Source: an uncultured Lachnospiraceae bacterium (lineage in GTDB: Bacteria; Bacillota; Clostridia; Lachnospirales; Lachnospiraceae). From it: 64,000 nt of DNA. Made by a program: the position numbers and the translations under genes. This document shows positions 54,101-62,877 of this stretch, one piece after another; position 1 is the stretch's first letter, and each line of letters opens with the position of its first letter. Under the pieces are notes generated by a model that had not been told where the DNA came from, searched no databases, and saw only the letters and a program-made list of their open reading frames with translations. Where the stretch lies: positions 111,362 through 175,361 of the forward strand of contig CAKRHP010000005.1 of assembly GCA_934339135.1 (NCBI GenBank), read 5' to 3'.

Positions 54101-57100
54101 GTTATGCATTTGCAGGTGCAAAGAAATTAACGGAGATTGCATTTAATGAAGGCTTGAAAAAAATTGGCAGATATGCATTTGCTGATTGTGAGGGGCTTCA
54201 GACTCCGGAGTTTCCGCAGGGATTGGAGAGCATCGAGGAAAATGCCTTTGAATACTGTAGTGGAATGACGGAAAAGTGTTTGATTCCAAAGACGGTGAAA
54301 GATCTTGGGAGATTTGCATTTGCCTATGACTACAATTTAACTAAGATAGAAATGGAAGCAGATAGCCAATTGAATCGTTTGGGATACGGAGTATTTGGAT
54401 ATTGTGGAATTGAAGATTTTACAGTTCCTGAAAATGTATCAACTATGGGGCAGGAAGTGTTTACCGGATGCAACAATCTGGTGACGGTTACCTTCGAGGG
54501 AGAAAGTCAGTTAGAGCGTATTGCAGCATGGACATTTCAGGGGGCAGATGCTTTACGTAGGATTACTTTTGAGCAAGGCAGTTCACTGGCGGTGATTGAG
54601 GCAAGAGCACTGGAGGGGTTATCCGCTCTGAATCATGTGGATCTGAAATATTGTACAAAGTTGAAGGAAATTGACAATTATGCGTTTAACCATTGTATTT
54701 CCTTGAGTGACATTACCCTGCCTCAGTCTTTAACAACTATTGGCAGATATGCTTTTCAGGGATGTTCTGTGTTAAAGAAGATGACAATACCGGCAACGGT
54801 AACAAAGATTGGTCGTTATGCTTTTGCAGAAACCGGTAAGATAGAGGTTTATTTTAAAGCAAGTCTTTTGCCGGAAAATCTGGAAGAAAATTGGAACCAG
54901 GATGTGGTGGCATATTATCTCGGTGTTGCGGATATTGTCAGTACCGGAGATTGGGAATATGCGTTGACAGATGATGGTAATGCCAGCATTGTGGCATATC
55001 ACGGTAGTGCCACAGATATTGCTTTAGATCAGATTGATGGTCATGATGTTATATCGATCGGAGGCAAGGTCTTTAAGAATAATACAGCCTTACATAGTAT
55101 AACTCTGCCAGACACTCTGACCGGAATTTATCAGAGTGCCTTTGAAGGAACAACTGATCTGGATCAGGTTATTATTCCTGCATCGGTTCGTGTTATTGAT
55201 GACTATGCATTTGATGGAAGTGGTATTACGAAGGTCACGTTTGCAGAGAACAGTGAATTATCGATTCTGGGACGTTATGCTTTTGCGAAGACAGAGAAGC
55301 TTGCACAGATTACTTTGCCAAAAGGTCTTACGAAAGTAAAAGATTATGCATTTTATAACAGTGCAGTGAAACAGGTTGGTTTTGCGGAGGGAACAAAACT
55401 GGAAGAAATTGGGCGTTATGCTTTTGCAAAATCAGATATTACATCATTTATCGTTCCGGATACAGTAACTAATATTGATTATTATGCATTTAGTGATACA
55501 TTGGCATTGACGGAAATAAATCTGGGCAATGGAGAGAAATTATCTCTTCAGGGGAATGCTTTTTACAATTCGGGATTGACTGAGGTTACGATTCCGGCAG
55601 GAGTAGATTATATTGGGGAACTCTGTTTTGCAGGATGTGAAAATTTAACGGCTATACATGTGTCGGCAGATAATAAGAAATACAGCTCGGATGAGAATAT
55701 TTTATATGATAAAGCACAGACAAAGCTGATTACCTGCCCGGCAAATAAAGAGGGGAGTTACACCATAAAAAGTACAGTGACATCCTTTGCGTTTGCTGCT
55801 TTTGAAAAATCGAAGCTCAGTGAGATTACAATTCCCGATGACAGCAAATTAAGCACTATTGGATATCGTGCATTTTTTGACTGTGAAAACTTGGAGATGA
55901 TTTACATTCCGGCGGGAATTCAAAGTATTGACCGTTATGCGTTTGCATACTGCAATCATTTGAAAAACGTAGATATTGATAATGGAAGTCAGTTGGGTGG
56001 TATTTATAAAAGTGCTTTTTATAATTGTGAGAAATTGGAAAGTATAGCGATTCCAGATGGAGTACAGGAGATTGGAGAGTATGCATTTTATGGATGCAGT
56101 GCACTTTCTGACCTTGGATTCACAGAAACAAGTAATTTGATGAGTATTGACGATCATGCCTTTGAGCATAGTGGAGTGACAAGCTTTACGATGCCAAATG
56201 ATCTGATTGAAATTGGGACAGCCGCTTTTAACGGGGCAAAACTGGACACATTGGTAATGAACAATTCTATTCAGGAGATTGGACGGAATGCATTTGCAGA
56301 TTGTGGCTTGGCTAAAATGACAAAGCTGGAATTTCCAACGAGTGTCACATTTTTGGGAAATGGGGCATTGAAAGGAGCAGATACCATTGAAGAGTTGACA
56401 CTTCCATTTTTTGGAGAGTATTTAGGGGATGAGAGTGCAAATGGATTTATAAAATCTGTAAGGTTGGTAGATTTATTTTCACAACAAGAATGGACCAATA
56501 TAGGAAGCTTAAAGAAAATTTCTGTTCTTCAGGGAGAGTTTGTTCCAAATGAATATTGTATGTGTGTCAATCAGATAGAGCAAGTTGTATTGCCGAATAC
56601 AATAGTTGAAATAGGATATTGTGCATTTGAATCTACAGCTTTGAAACAAATAAAGATTCCAGAGGGAGTGTCTGCCATTGGAGCAAATGCATTTTCGAGA
56701 ACAAGCCTTGAAAAGTTGTCATTACCGAAAGGACTGTCTAGAATAGGTGATGAGGCATTTGAATATTGTTCTAAATTGTCACAAATTAATCTGCCCGATG
56801 AAACACAATATATTGGATATAGAGCATTTGCTGGCACATCATTACAAAGTATTATAATACCAGAGAATGTGAATTATATCGGAGAGGGAGCGTTTGGAGA
56901 GAATGAAGAATTAGAAACAATAGAGGTTCATGAAAACAATAAGAAATATACCTCTGTTGATGGTATTTTATATAACAAAGAAAAAACCAAACTTTTAGTT
57001 GTACCAATGAAGATTTCCGGAACGGTGCATGTACCGGAGGGCATAAAAGAGATTGGAGATTATTGTTTTGCGGGAGGACAACTAGAAGAGATTGAACTTC

Positions 57101-60100
57101 CAAATACGGTGACGACAATTGGGAGAGGAGCATTTAAACAATCGGCTTTATTGAAGTTTGTAATGCCAGATAGTGTGGTTAGTATTGACCAGGAAACATT
57201 TATGGATTGTCATAAGTTAGAATATGTAATATTAAGTAAAAATATAACAGAAATTACATCAAATATGTTTTCTTATGATGAAAATTTACAAAGCGTAGAA
57301 ATCTATGATAAAATAAAAAAGATAGAATATGCGGCGTTCAGAAATAGTGGAATACGCTATATTAATTTTGGGGAGGCTGTAAAGGATATAGGGGAATTGG
57401 TCTTTGCTGAATGCAATCAACTTCAGTATATCAATGTAGATGAAGATAATCCCTATCTGAGGGCAGTAGATGGTATTTTATATAATAAAGAATGCACGAG
57501 ACTTATTTTGACACCGGCAATGATTAGCGGAGAAATTACAGTTCCGGATGGTGTAAAGAAATTAGAAGAATCAGCATTTAGTGGCAGGGAAAGATTAACG
57601 AAAATAGTGTTGCCTGATTCATTAGAATATGTAGGCAGATGTTGTTTCTTGGGATGCAAAAGATTATCTTCTATTTCAATGGGCGAAAATATAACATATA
57701 TTGGTCAATTGGCATTTGGAAATACTGCATATTATAGAAACGAAGAAAATTGGAACGAAGGAATTCTTTATTATAAAAATTATGCATTGGATAGTAAGAA
57801 TGAAAAAATAAATAAAATAGTGAGAGTAAAAGAGGGAACTCGTTTAATTGCATCAGCATGTTTTGCATATAGTCACAATATGGAAAAAGTAATACTTCCG
57901 GATTCTGTAATATATTTGAATAGTTCAGCTTTTTCTGACTGTGATCATTTGGCAAGTGTTAGAATGAGTCGGAATCTGAAAAAAATAGGACCATTTGCCT
58001 TTAGTGATTGTAAAAAACTTTATAGTATTGTTTTGCCTGAGACGCTTATTTCCCATGAAGATCGGGAATTTTATAATTGTATGAATTTGAAATATGTAAT
58101 ATGTGAAGCAGATTTATCAAAACGGGAGATTAATAGTTCTAGTATGTTTGAAAATGACCCTGCATTAGAGTGTATTTGGGTTACTAAAATGGATGATGCA
58201 ACGAGGATGAACTTTTATGATATGAATCAAGACGTTGATATTATAGTGGATACAAAGGAGAAAGCACTGGCAATACCAAGTGATGGATATACAATATATT
58301 CTCATGTTAAGTTGAATGATGACAAGAGAATAGATAATCTCTATTACGACGGAGAATGGAATCAGGCGACTTTCTGGCTGGATGATATGATCCTGCAGAT
58401 GCAGCCGGTATTATCAACACAGGTCTTGCAGGCTCCGGCGCAATCGCTGATCAATCAATATCTGCCGGATGGAGCTGAATTTATTGGATGGGATATTGAT
58501 GGTGACGGAAAGGCGGATAAACTGCCATCGACATTGAATTCTGATCTGACGGCATATGCTGTTTATGATACACCGATTCAGAGTATTACTTTACCGGAAA
58601 CAGTGGAAGTGGAAGAAGGATATAGCAAGAAACTCACCGTGACATATACACCGGAGGAGTATAGCCATGATGATACTTTGGTTTGGAAAAGTTCGGATAA
58701 GACGATTGCTACAGTGCAGGATGGTACTGTGAAGGGGATTACTCAGGGGGAGGCTGTGATCACAGCTTCACTGAAAGAGGATCCTTCGGTACAGACGAAA
58801 TGTACTGTGACGGTTCGACAGGTAAGTTATGGAATTAAATTAGAAGAGACGTTTAAAGAAATTAATGTAGGAGAGAAGTATCAGATACCAGCAGAAATTG
58901 TAATGCCAAAGGATGATGCGGATATTACAGAATGGTTTAGTAATGATGAGACGATAGCTGTGGTATCTTCAAGTGGAGCGGTTACAGCAGTTGCACCAGG
59001 AGAAACATACATTATAATACGACATGGTGCTTATCAAACGAATTATTGGTTGAAGGTATTCGAACCATTGAAATTTATTGAGTTTAAAGATTCTATTCGA
59101 CAGATGAATGTTGGTGATGAGAAAAAGTTACAAATTTCTTATTATCCAGAGAATACCTCTGATGATAAAAGTATAACTTGGATCAGTACAGATACAGAGG
59201 TAATAGGAGTTGGAGCGGATGGAACAGTGACAGCAAAAGGACCAGGATGTGCAAGGATTATAGCCTTGGTAAGCGGTAAGAAATGTGAAATGGAGGTGAG
59301 AGTTTATGCACCACTTCAATGGATTAAGTTGAATACATCGACAGGAACCATGCGTTTAGAGAGAAAGAAAGAACTTAGTATTATTTACGAACCGGAGAAC
59401 ACAACAGATGATAAAACAGCAGTTTGGGAGTCTTCTGATGAAGAAATCGCATCGGTAGATGCGGAGGGCGTTGTGACAGCGTTAAAAACTGGAAAGGCAA
59501 CTATTACGGCAACGGTAGGAGATAAAAAGGCATCCTATGAGGTGACTGTCGTTGGATTGAAAGATGACAAGACGGGAATTATCGTGAGCAACTCTGATGA
59601 TAGTGAGATGGATAAGGATATGTCATTAGGGGTGGACGAGATTACCAAAGAAGCATTGCAGAAGAAATATCCGAAGGGATGGGAAATATTCTGGAAAATT
59701 ATACAGGAGATCATAAAGGCAGCGAAAGGCCATAAGCCAATTACTCCGATTTTTGATATTGGTTTGTACCAAAATAATCAGGCAGTGCAGCCGGGTCAGA
59801 GTGTTGATGTTGAGATTCCTGTTCCGGATGGTGCAATAACGGATGATGCGGTGATTTACCGCATTGAAGAGGATGGAACTGTTACAGATATGCATGCAGA
59901 GTATAAAGAAGGTAAATTTACATTCCAAACAGAACATTTTAGTGTATATGCGTTAGGAACAAAATCAGAACAGATTTATACAACAGATATTTTGTTTGAC
60001 AATGCCGAGTTGACAGTTTGTCCGGGAAGGACCGCAACGATTGGAGCAGTCAGTGTGCCGGAGAACATTACGCAGCCGGGAATTCGTTGGAGGTCTTTGG

Positions 60101-61647
60101 ATGAATCTGTGGCGAAGGTATCCCAAAGAGGTGTTGTGACAGCGGTGAAAGCCGGTGTAGTTACGATATCTGCAATTGCAGTAGATGATGAAAATGTGAC
60201 AGCAGAATGCAGGGTGAGGGTGGAACATGATTATGTGGAACCGGTAATTGTTAAAAGACCAAATTGTTCCGAACAGGGGTTGGCAGTCACAACCTGTAAG
60301 GTCTGTGATGATACTATAGAGGCAACACTGGATAAGGAGCCGAATCAGCATATTTGGGGAGAAAGTTATATAATAGATAAAGAGCCAACGGAGACGGAGG
60401 AGGGACAGAAATCTCTTCATTGTAGTCTGTGCGATACAATTAATCCGGAAAGCATCACGGTGATACCTAAAGTGACGCTGACACCAAGCAGTACGCCAAA
60501 ACCAACAGCTACAGCATTGCCAATACAGACACCAAGTAGTATTCCAAAGCCAACAGCTACAGTGCTGCCAACACAGACACCAAGCAGTACGCCAAAGTCA
60601 ACAGCTACAGCATTACCGACACCGACATCAGATAGTACACCAAAGCCAACAGATGCAGCATTACCGACGCTGACACCAAGCAGTACGCCAAAGTCAACAG
60701 CTACAGTGCTGCCAACACAGACGCCAAGCAGTACGCCAAATCCAACAACTATAGTGTTGCCAACACAGACACCAAGCAGTACGCCAAAGCCAACAACTAT
60801 AGTGTTGCCAACACAGACACCAAGCAGTACGCCAAAGCCAACAGCTACAGTGTTGCCAACACAGATACCAAGCAGTACACCAAAGCCAACCGCTACAGTG
60901 TTGCCAACACAGACACCAAGCAGTACACCAAAGCCAACCGCTACAGTGTTGCCAACACAGACACCAAGCAGTACGCCAAAGTCAACAGCTACAGCATTGC
61001 CAACACAGAAACCGAAGCCAACCGCTACAGTGCTGCCGACACAGACACCAAGCAGTACGCCAAAGTCAACAGCTGCAGTATTACCGACACAGATGCCAGA
61101 TAGTACACCAAAGCCAACAGATGCAGCGTTGCCGACACAGACACCAAGCAGTATGCCAACACCAGGCAATATTCCAAATCCGATAGATAACATGGGGACG
61201 GATATAAATCCGAGTGACCCAGTGATCAAAAAGATTGTGGTGAAAGATGGTATTACCTATTGGATTACCGCTGACGGCAGTGCAGAGTATCAAAAGGCCG
61301 ATGGAAAAGCAAAAGGAAGTGTGGTGATTCCGAATACAGTTAAGCTGCAGGGAAAGAAATATAAAGTGACATCGATTGCGGCAAAAGCTTTTTATAATAA
61401 TAAAAAGATCAAAAAGATTGTGATAGGGAAAAATGTTATTAAAATTGGCAAGAAGGCATTTTATGGCTGCAGCAAACTGCAAAAGATATTAATACGGTCA
61501 GAAAAGTTATCAGCTGGAAAAGTTGGTAAGAAGGCATTTTATAAGATTTACAAAAAGGCCGTTGTGAAGGTGCCCTCAAAATGCAAAAAACAGTATGTTG
61601 TTTGGTTGAAGAAAACAGGAATTACTGGAGGCAGAAAGATTCATTAA
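51199..61647 (+). CDS. giant secreted subtilisin-like protease with BspA leucine-rich repeats, 3482 residues
   Basis: Order: a signal peptide (residues 1-24), a propeptide-like region, and an S8 domain (about 174-410). The triad is Asp184 in VAVIDTGIDTDHEEF, His225 in GHGTKVAGTLGA and Ser378 in GTSLASPMVAAAAAL. An InlB B-type repeat (about 435-510, FDGWYYDRECTDEVEYYTDIF) follows, then several dozen BspA-type repeats (about 530-2350, pattern IPxxVxxIGxxAFxxCxxL), four or five BIG2 domains (about 2450-3010) and a CxxC-containing linker (about 3013-3092). A Thr/Pro tandem repeat (3095-3314) and a C-terminal LRR/Lys-rich module complete it. GGAGG precedes the ATG. It is likely a surface protease or adhesin. 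Residues about 1735-2350 have visibly more AT-rich codons. Confidence 0.85.
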   Translation: MNRKRIWIVLMIMAIAIGSVAGYYGSKPERKAPVNASYDQQKKLAKQQNKKCRELTQHKGQYDEKTIVLSDTTESRAKALADKMDASMRMTPDKGFAVLTLPKGVDVADIYSDKDYRKDLSEMSLDYHVKTSAVDANQHELYAKRADYSVNDPDYDKQSELEYLDLQDTWKKNKGDGVTVAVIDTGIDTDHEEFKGRISKLSYNASEDKVVKDYDMSVIEDEQGHGTKVAGTLGAALGNEAGITGIAPEAELLVIKCDADANGNFLKASDLVFGLAYAIEVDVDVVNMSFGTEQDIFSKYTKLAVDSDVICVASAGNDSTGLLTYPAADENVIGVGAMDSDWELASYSNYGDNSDLVAPGTAYTTEMGGKYGYAQGTSLASPMVAAAAALYRKEHSDAEFKEIKDYLIASSVDLGSTGEDMLFGYGALDIYAFLYEEKGTITYEMQTDEIKNQTQPFVKGHTVQLMLEPEREDVVFDGWYYDRECTDEVEYYTDIFSEDVTLYAKWTNEDDANAYTYSTLTDGTVKILSYTGKRKYIKVPDTIEGKNVSCIGEAAFANNNRLRKINLPANLTKIMPYAFQGCSRLMSIDIPESVQSIESDAFYGCARMNSVGIAAKGNLQSIQDSAFAQTMISSFVIPQNFTTLGKGVFLGCRGMKKISVAEGNTSFQIKEQAVYDSTGTKLLYCPTGLSGSYQIAEGTKEIGMYAFAYARMTQIDLADSLVSLGESSFEGAAVNDITIPSSIQNMGRRVFAYSALISVNLPENSQLNKISEEAFSGCQMTSVSIPKSVTQIENNAFMGTGLKSIQFNEGTLLKEIGAYAFMWSRLQKIVIPDAVVTIDEAAFENCYDLGQVVFGQNSHCVSFGAYLFQGDEKLKQVVIPNSVQKLGECCFYQSGLEEIEVGAGLTDLGEGALSGCQNLESIAVDKANTTYGSYDGVLFDAAKTNLLFYPAAKSGEYTLPKTTVRIAGYAFAGAKKLTEIAFNEGLKKIGRYAFADCEGLQTPEFPQGLESIEENAFEYCSGMTEKCLIPKTVKDLGRFAFAYDYNLTKIEMEADSQLNRLGYGVFGYCGIEDFTVPENVSTMGQEVFTGCNNLVTVTFEGESQLERIAAWTFQGADALRRITFEQGSSLAVIEARALEGLSALNHVDLKYCTKLKEIDNYAFNHCISLSDITLPQSLTTIGRYAFQGCSVLKKMTIPATVTKIGRYAFAETGKIEVYFKASLLPENLEENWNQDVVAYYLGVADIVSTGDWEYALTDDGNASIVAYHGSATDIALDQIDGHDVISIGGKVFKNNTALHSITLPDTLTGIYQSAFEGTTDLDQVIIPASVRVIDDYAFDGSGITKVTFAENSELSILGRYAFAKTEKLAQITLPKGLTKVKDYAFYNSAVKQVGFAEGTKLEEIGRYAFAKSDITSFIVPDTVTNIDYYAFSDTLALTEINLGNGEKLSLQGNAFYNSGLTEVTIPAGVDYIGELCFAGCENLTAIHVSADNKKYSSDENILYDKAQTKLITCPANKEGSYTIKSTVTSFAFAAFEKSKLSEITIPDDSKLSTIGYRAFFDCENLEMIYIPAGIQSIDRYAFAYCNHLKNVDIDNGSQLGGIYKSAFYNCEKLESIAIPDGVQEIGEYAFYGCSALSDLGFTETSNLMSIDDHAFEHSGVTSFTMPNDLIEIGTAAFNGAKLDTLVMNNSIQEIGRNAFADCGLAKMTKLEFPTSVTFLGNGALKGADTIEELTLPFFGEYLGDESANGFIKSVRLVDLFSQQEWTNIGSLKKISVLQGEFVPNEYCMCVNQIEQVVLPNTIVEIGYCAFESTALKQIKIPEGVSAIGANAFSRTSLEKLSLPKGLSRIGDEAFEYCSKLSQINLPDETQYIGYRAFAGTSLQSIIIPENVNYIGEGAFGENEELETIEVHENNKKYTSVDGILYNKEKTKLLVVPMKISGTVHVPEGIKEIGDYCFAGGQLEEIELPNTVTTIGRGAFKQSALLKFVMPDSVVSIDQETFMDCHKLEYVILSKNITEITSNMFSYDENLQSVEIYDKIKKIEYAAFRNSGIRYINFGEAVKDIGELVFAECNQLQYINVDEDNPYLRAVDGILYNKECTRLILTPAMISGEITVPDGVKKLEESAFSGRERLTKIVLPDSLEYVGRCCFLGCKRLSSISMGENITYIGQLAFGNTAYYRNEENWNEGILYYKNYALDSKNEKINKIVRVKEGTRLIASACFAYSHNMEKVILPDSVIYLNSSAFSDCDHLASVRMSRNLKKIGPFAFSDCKKLYSIVLPETLISHEDREFYNCMNLKYVICEADLSKREINSSSMFENDPALECIWVTKMDDATRMNFYDMNQDVDIIVDTKEKALAIPSDGYTIYSHVKLNDDKRIDNLYYDGEWNQATFWLDDMILQMQPVLSTQVLQAPAQSLINQYLPDGAEFIGWDIDGDGKADKLPSTLNSDLTAYAVYDTPIQSITLPETVEVEEGYSKKLTVTYTPEEYSHDDTLVWKSSDKTIATVQDGTVKGITQGEAVITASLKEDPSVQTKCTVTVRQVSYGIKLEETFKEINVGEKYQIPAEIVMPKDDADITEWFSNDETIAVVSSSGAVTAVAPGETYIIIRHGAYQTNYWLKVFEPLKFIEFKDSIRQMNVGDEKKLQISYYPENTSDDKSITWISTDTEVIGVGADGTVTAKGPGCARIIALVSGKKCEMEVRVYAPLQWIKLNTSTGTMRLERKKELSIIYEPENTTDDKTAVWESSDEEIASVDAEGVVTALKTGKATITATVGDKKASYEVTVVGLKDDKTGIIVSNSDDSEMDKDMSLGVDEITKEALQKKYPKGWEIFWKIIQEIIKAAKGHKPITPIFDIGLYQNNQAVQPGQSVDVEIPVPDGAITDDAVIYRIEEDGTVTDMHAEYKEGKFTFQTEHFSVYALGTKSEQIYTTDILFDNAELTVCPGRTATIGAVSVPENITQPGIRWRSLDESVAKVSQRGVVTAVKAGVVTISAIAVDDENVTAECRVRVEHDYVEPVIVKRPNCSEQGLAVTTCKVCDDTIEATLDKEPNQHIWGESYIIDKEPTETEEGQKSLHCSLCDTINPESITVIPKVTLTPSSTPKPTATALPIQTPSSIPKPTATVLPTQTPSSTPKSTATALPTPTSDSTPKPTDAALPTLTPSSTPKSTATVLPTQTPSSTPNPTTIVLPTQTPSSTPKPTTIVLPTQTPSSTPKPTATVLPTQIPSSTPKPTATVLPTQTPSSTPKPTATVLPTQTPSSTPKSTATALPTQKPKPTATVLPTQTPSSTPKSTAAVLPTQMPDSTPKPTDAALPTQTPSSMPTPGNIPNPIDNMGTDINPSDPVIKKIVVKDGITYWITADGSAEYQKADGKAKGSVVIPNTVKLQGKKYKVTSIAAKAFYNNKKIKKIVIGKNVIKIGKKAFYGCSKLQKILIRSEKLSAGKVGKKAFYKIYKKAVVKVPSKCKKQYVVWLKKTGITGGRKIH
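60481..61140 (+). repeat. 48-bp in-frame tandem repeat (14 units)
   Basis: Thirteen units of 48 bp encode the pattern TPSSTPKPTATVLPTQ with small changes, and one shortened 36-bp unit encodes KPKPTATVLPTQ. All units keep the reading frame, so copy-number change would lengthen or shorten a stiff Thr/Pro stalk in the giant protease without breaking it. Confidence 0.9.
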
Positions 61648-61684
61648 AACATATCATAAGTGATGAGAATCCACTTCACAGATA

Positions 61685-61770
61685 TTTTACACAGATTTGA
61701 CGTAAACAGGATAGCAGATTTTACTTCATAAATTTAAGATTAAGTCATCGTGAATAAAGCGATGGCTTTT
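61685..61770 (+). promoter_or_regulatory. pst leader element, copy B (upstream of pstA)
   Basis: Gap-free relative of 40095-40180 (about 64 of 86 bases the same by eye). It keeps TTTACA, TTGACG at 61697, GATTTTAC and TAAGTCATCG. The hairpin AAGTCATCG/CGATGGCTT is followed by TTTTTCTTATTT. Loop and lower-stem bases differ while pairing is kept. It may both end transcription of the giant gene and start pstA-pstB-phoU. Confidence 0.6.
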
Positions 61771-61863
61771 TCTTATTTGTTGGAATTTTTTAGTTTCAAT
61801 CAATTTGCTGCCTGTGGATAAAACAAAGCAGTATCGGCAGAGCAGCAAAAAGAATATCGCATG

Positions 61864-61885
61864 GCCGGCTGATTTTGCAGCCGGC
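61864..61885 (+). promoter_or_regulatory. hairpin in the pstA leader
   Basis: GCCGGCTG (61864-61871) and CAGCCGGC (61878-61885) pair perfectly around a 6-nt loop, about 40 bp before pstA. No T run follows, so it is not a terminator. A GCAGCCGGCAT-based hairpin also lies before pstC. Confidence 0.5.
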
Positions 61886-61926
61886 GGTCACGTGGTCGAC
61901 TTTATAGAGAAAGGAAATGTAGGAAA

Positions 61927-62793
61927 ATGAAGGTGAAATTAAAAACATATCTCCATCATCCCGGTTCTCTGGTGGTGCTTCTGCTGACGATCCTGTCAGC
62001 AGTGATCACGGTACTGGCACTGGGATCGCTGATTGTTTACATTCTGGTAAAGGGAGTGCCCCATCTGACACCGGAGCTGTTTGCCTGGACGTATAATTCA
62101 GACAACGTATCCATGTTACCGGCTTTGATCAACACATTGCTGTTGACACTCCTTGCCATTGTGGTGGCAGGACCCCTGGGAATCTTCGCAGCGATCTATA
62201 TGGTGGAATATGCCAAGAAGGGAAATAAAATCGTAGGACTTGTCCGGGTGACGGCAGAGACGCTGTCAGGTATCCCATCGATCGTATATGGATTGTTCGG
62301 AATGTTGTTTTTCTGTACGGCACTTCATATGGGATATTCGCTGATATCCGGAGCACTGACGGTGGCGATCATGGTGTTGCCGACGATCATGAGAACCAGT
62401 GAGGAGGCACTTCTGGCTGTGCCGAGAAGCTACCGGGAAGGAAGCTTTGGACTGGGAGCCGGAAAGCTCCGGACGGTATTCCGGGCGGTGCTTCCATCGG
62501 CAGTACCGGGAATTCTTTCCGGCGTGATCCTCTCCATCGGACGTATCGTGGGAGAGACTGCCGCTCTGATCTTTACGGCTGGTACGGTGGCAGCAGTTCC
62601 TAAGGTAAATGCCGGGATCAAAGGATTCTTTGGATCCTCTGTAAGAACTCTTTCCGTACATATGTATAACTTATCAAAGGAAGGTCTTCATACGGATCAG
62701 GCGTTTGCTACAGCTGTTGTATTGTTGGTATTTGTGATCGTCATCAATTTTATCTCCAACATTTTGGCTAATAAGCTGAAATCAAAAGTGTAA
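61927..62793 (+). CDS. pstA: phosphate ABC transporter permease PstA
   Basis: A 288-residue six-helix permease with PLGIFAAIYMVEYAKKG, AETLSGIPSIVYGLFGMLFF and the cytoplasmic loop GSFGLGAGKLRTVFRAVLPSAVPGILSGVILSIGRIVGETAALIF. It pairs with PstC. GAAAGGAAATGTAGG precedes the ATG. It is the first gene of the separated pstA-pstB-phoU unit, behind its own copy of the leader element. Confidence 0.95.
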   Translation: MKVKLKTYLHHPGSLVVLLLTILSAVITVLALGSLIVYILVKGVPHLTPELFAWTYNSDNVSMLPALINTLLLTLLAIVVAGPLGIFAAIYMVEYAKKGNKIVGLVRVTAETLSGIPSIVYGLFGMLFFCTALHMGYSLISGALTVAIMVLPTIMRTSEEALLAVPRSYREGSFGLGAGKLRTVFRAVLPSAVPGILSGVILSIGRIVGETAALIFTAGTVAAVPKVNAGIKGFFGSSVRTLSVHMYNLSKEGLHTDQAFATAVVLLVFVIVINFISNILANKLKSKV

Positions 62794-62877
62794 TGACTGG
62801 GACTGACAGCATATTTTCTGCGAAAGCAGTTTTGATATAAATAGAAAAGCAGATTTGATTAGAAAAGAGGAAAAATT

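Noticed and set aside
60417..61229. Long minus-strand ORF of 270 codons, Gly/Val-rich with 16-residue periodicity
   Set aside because: It is the antisense of the 48-bp repeat of the giant protease; the periodicity is imposed by the plus-strand gene and it lacks a ribosome binding site.
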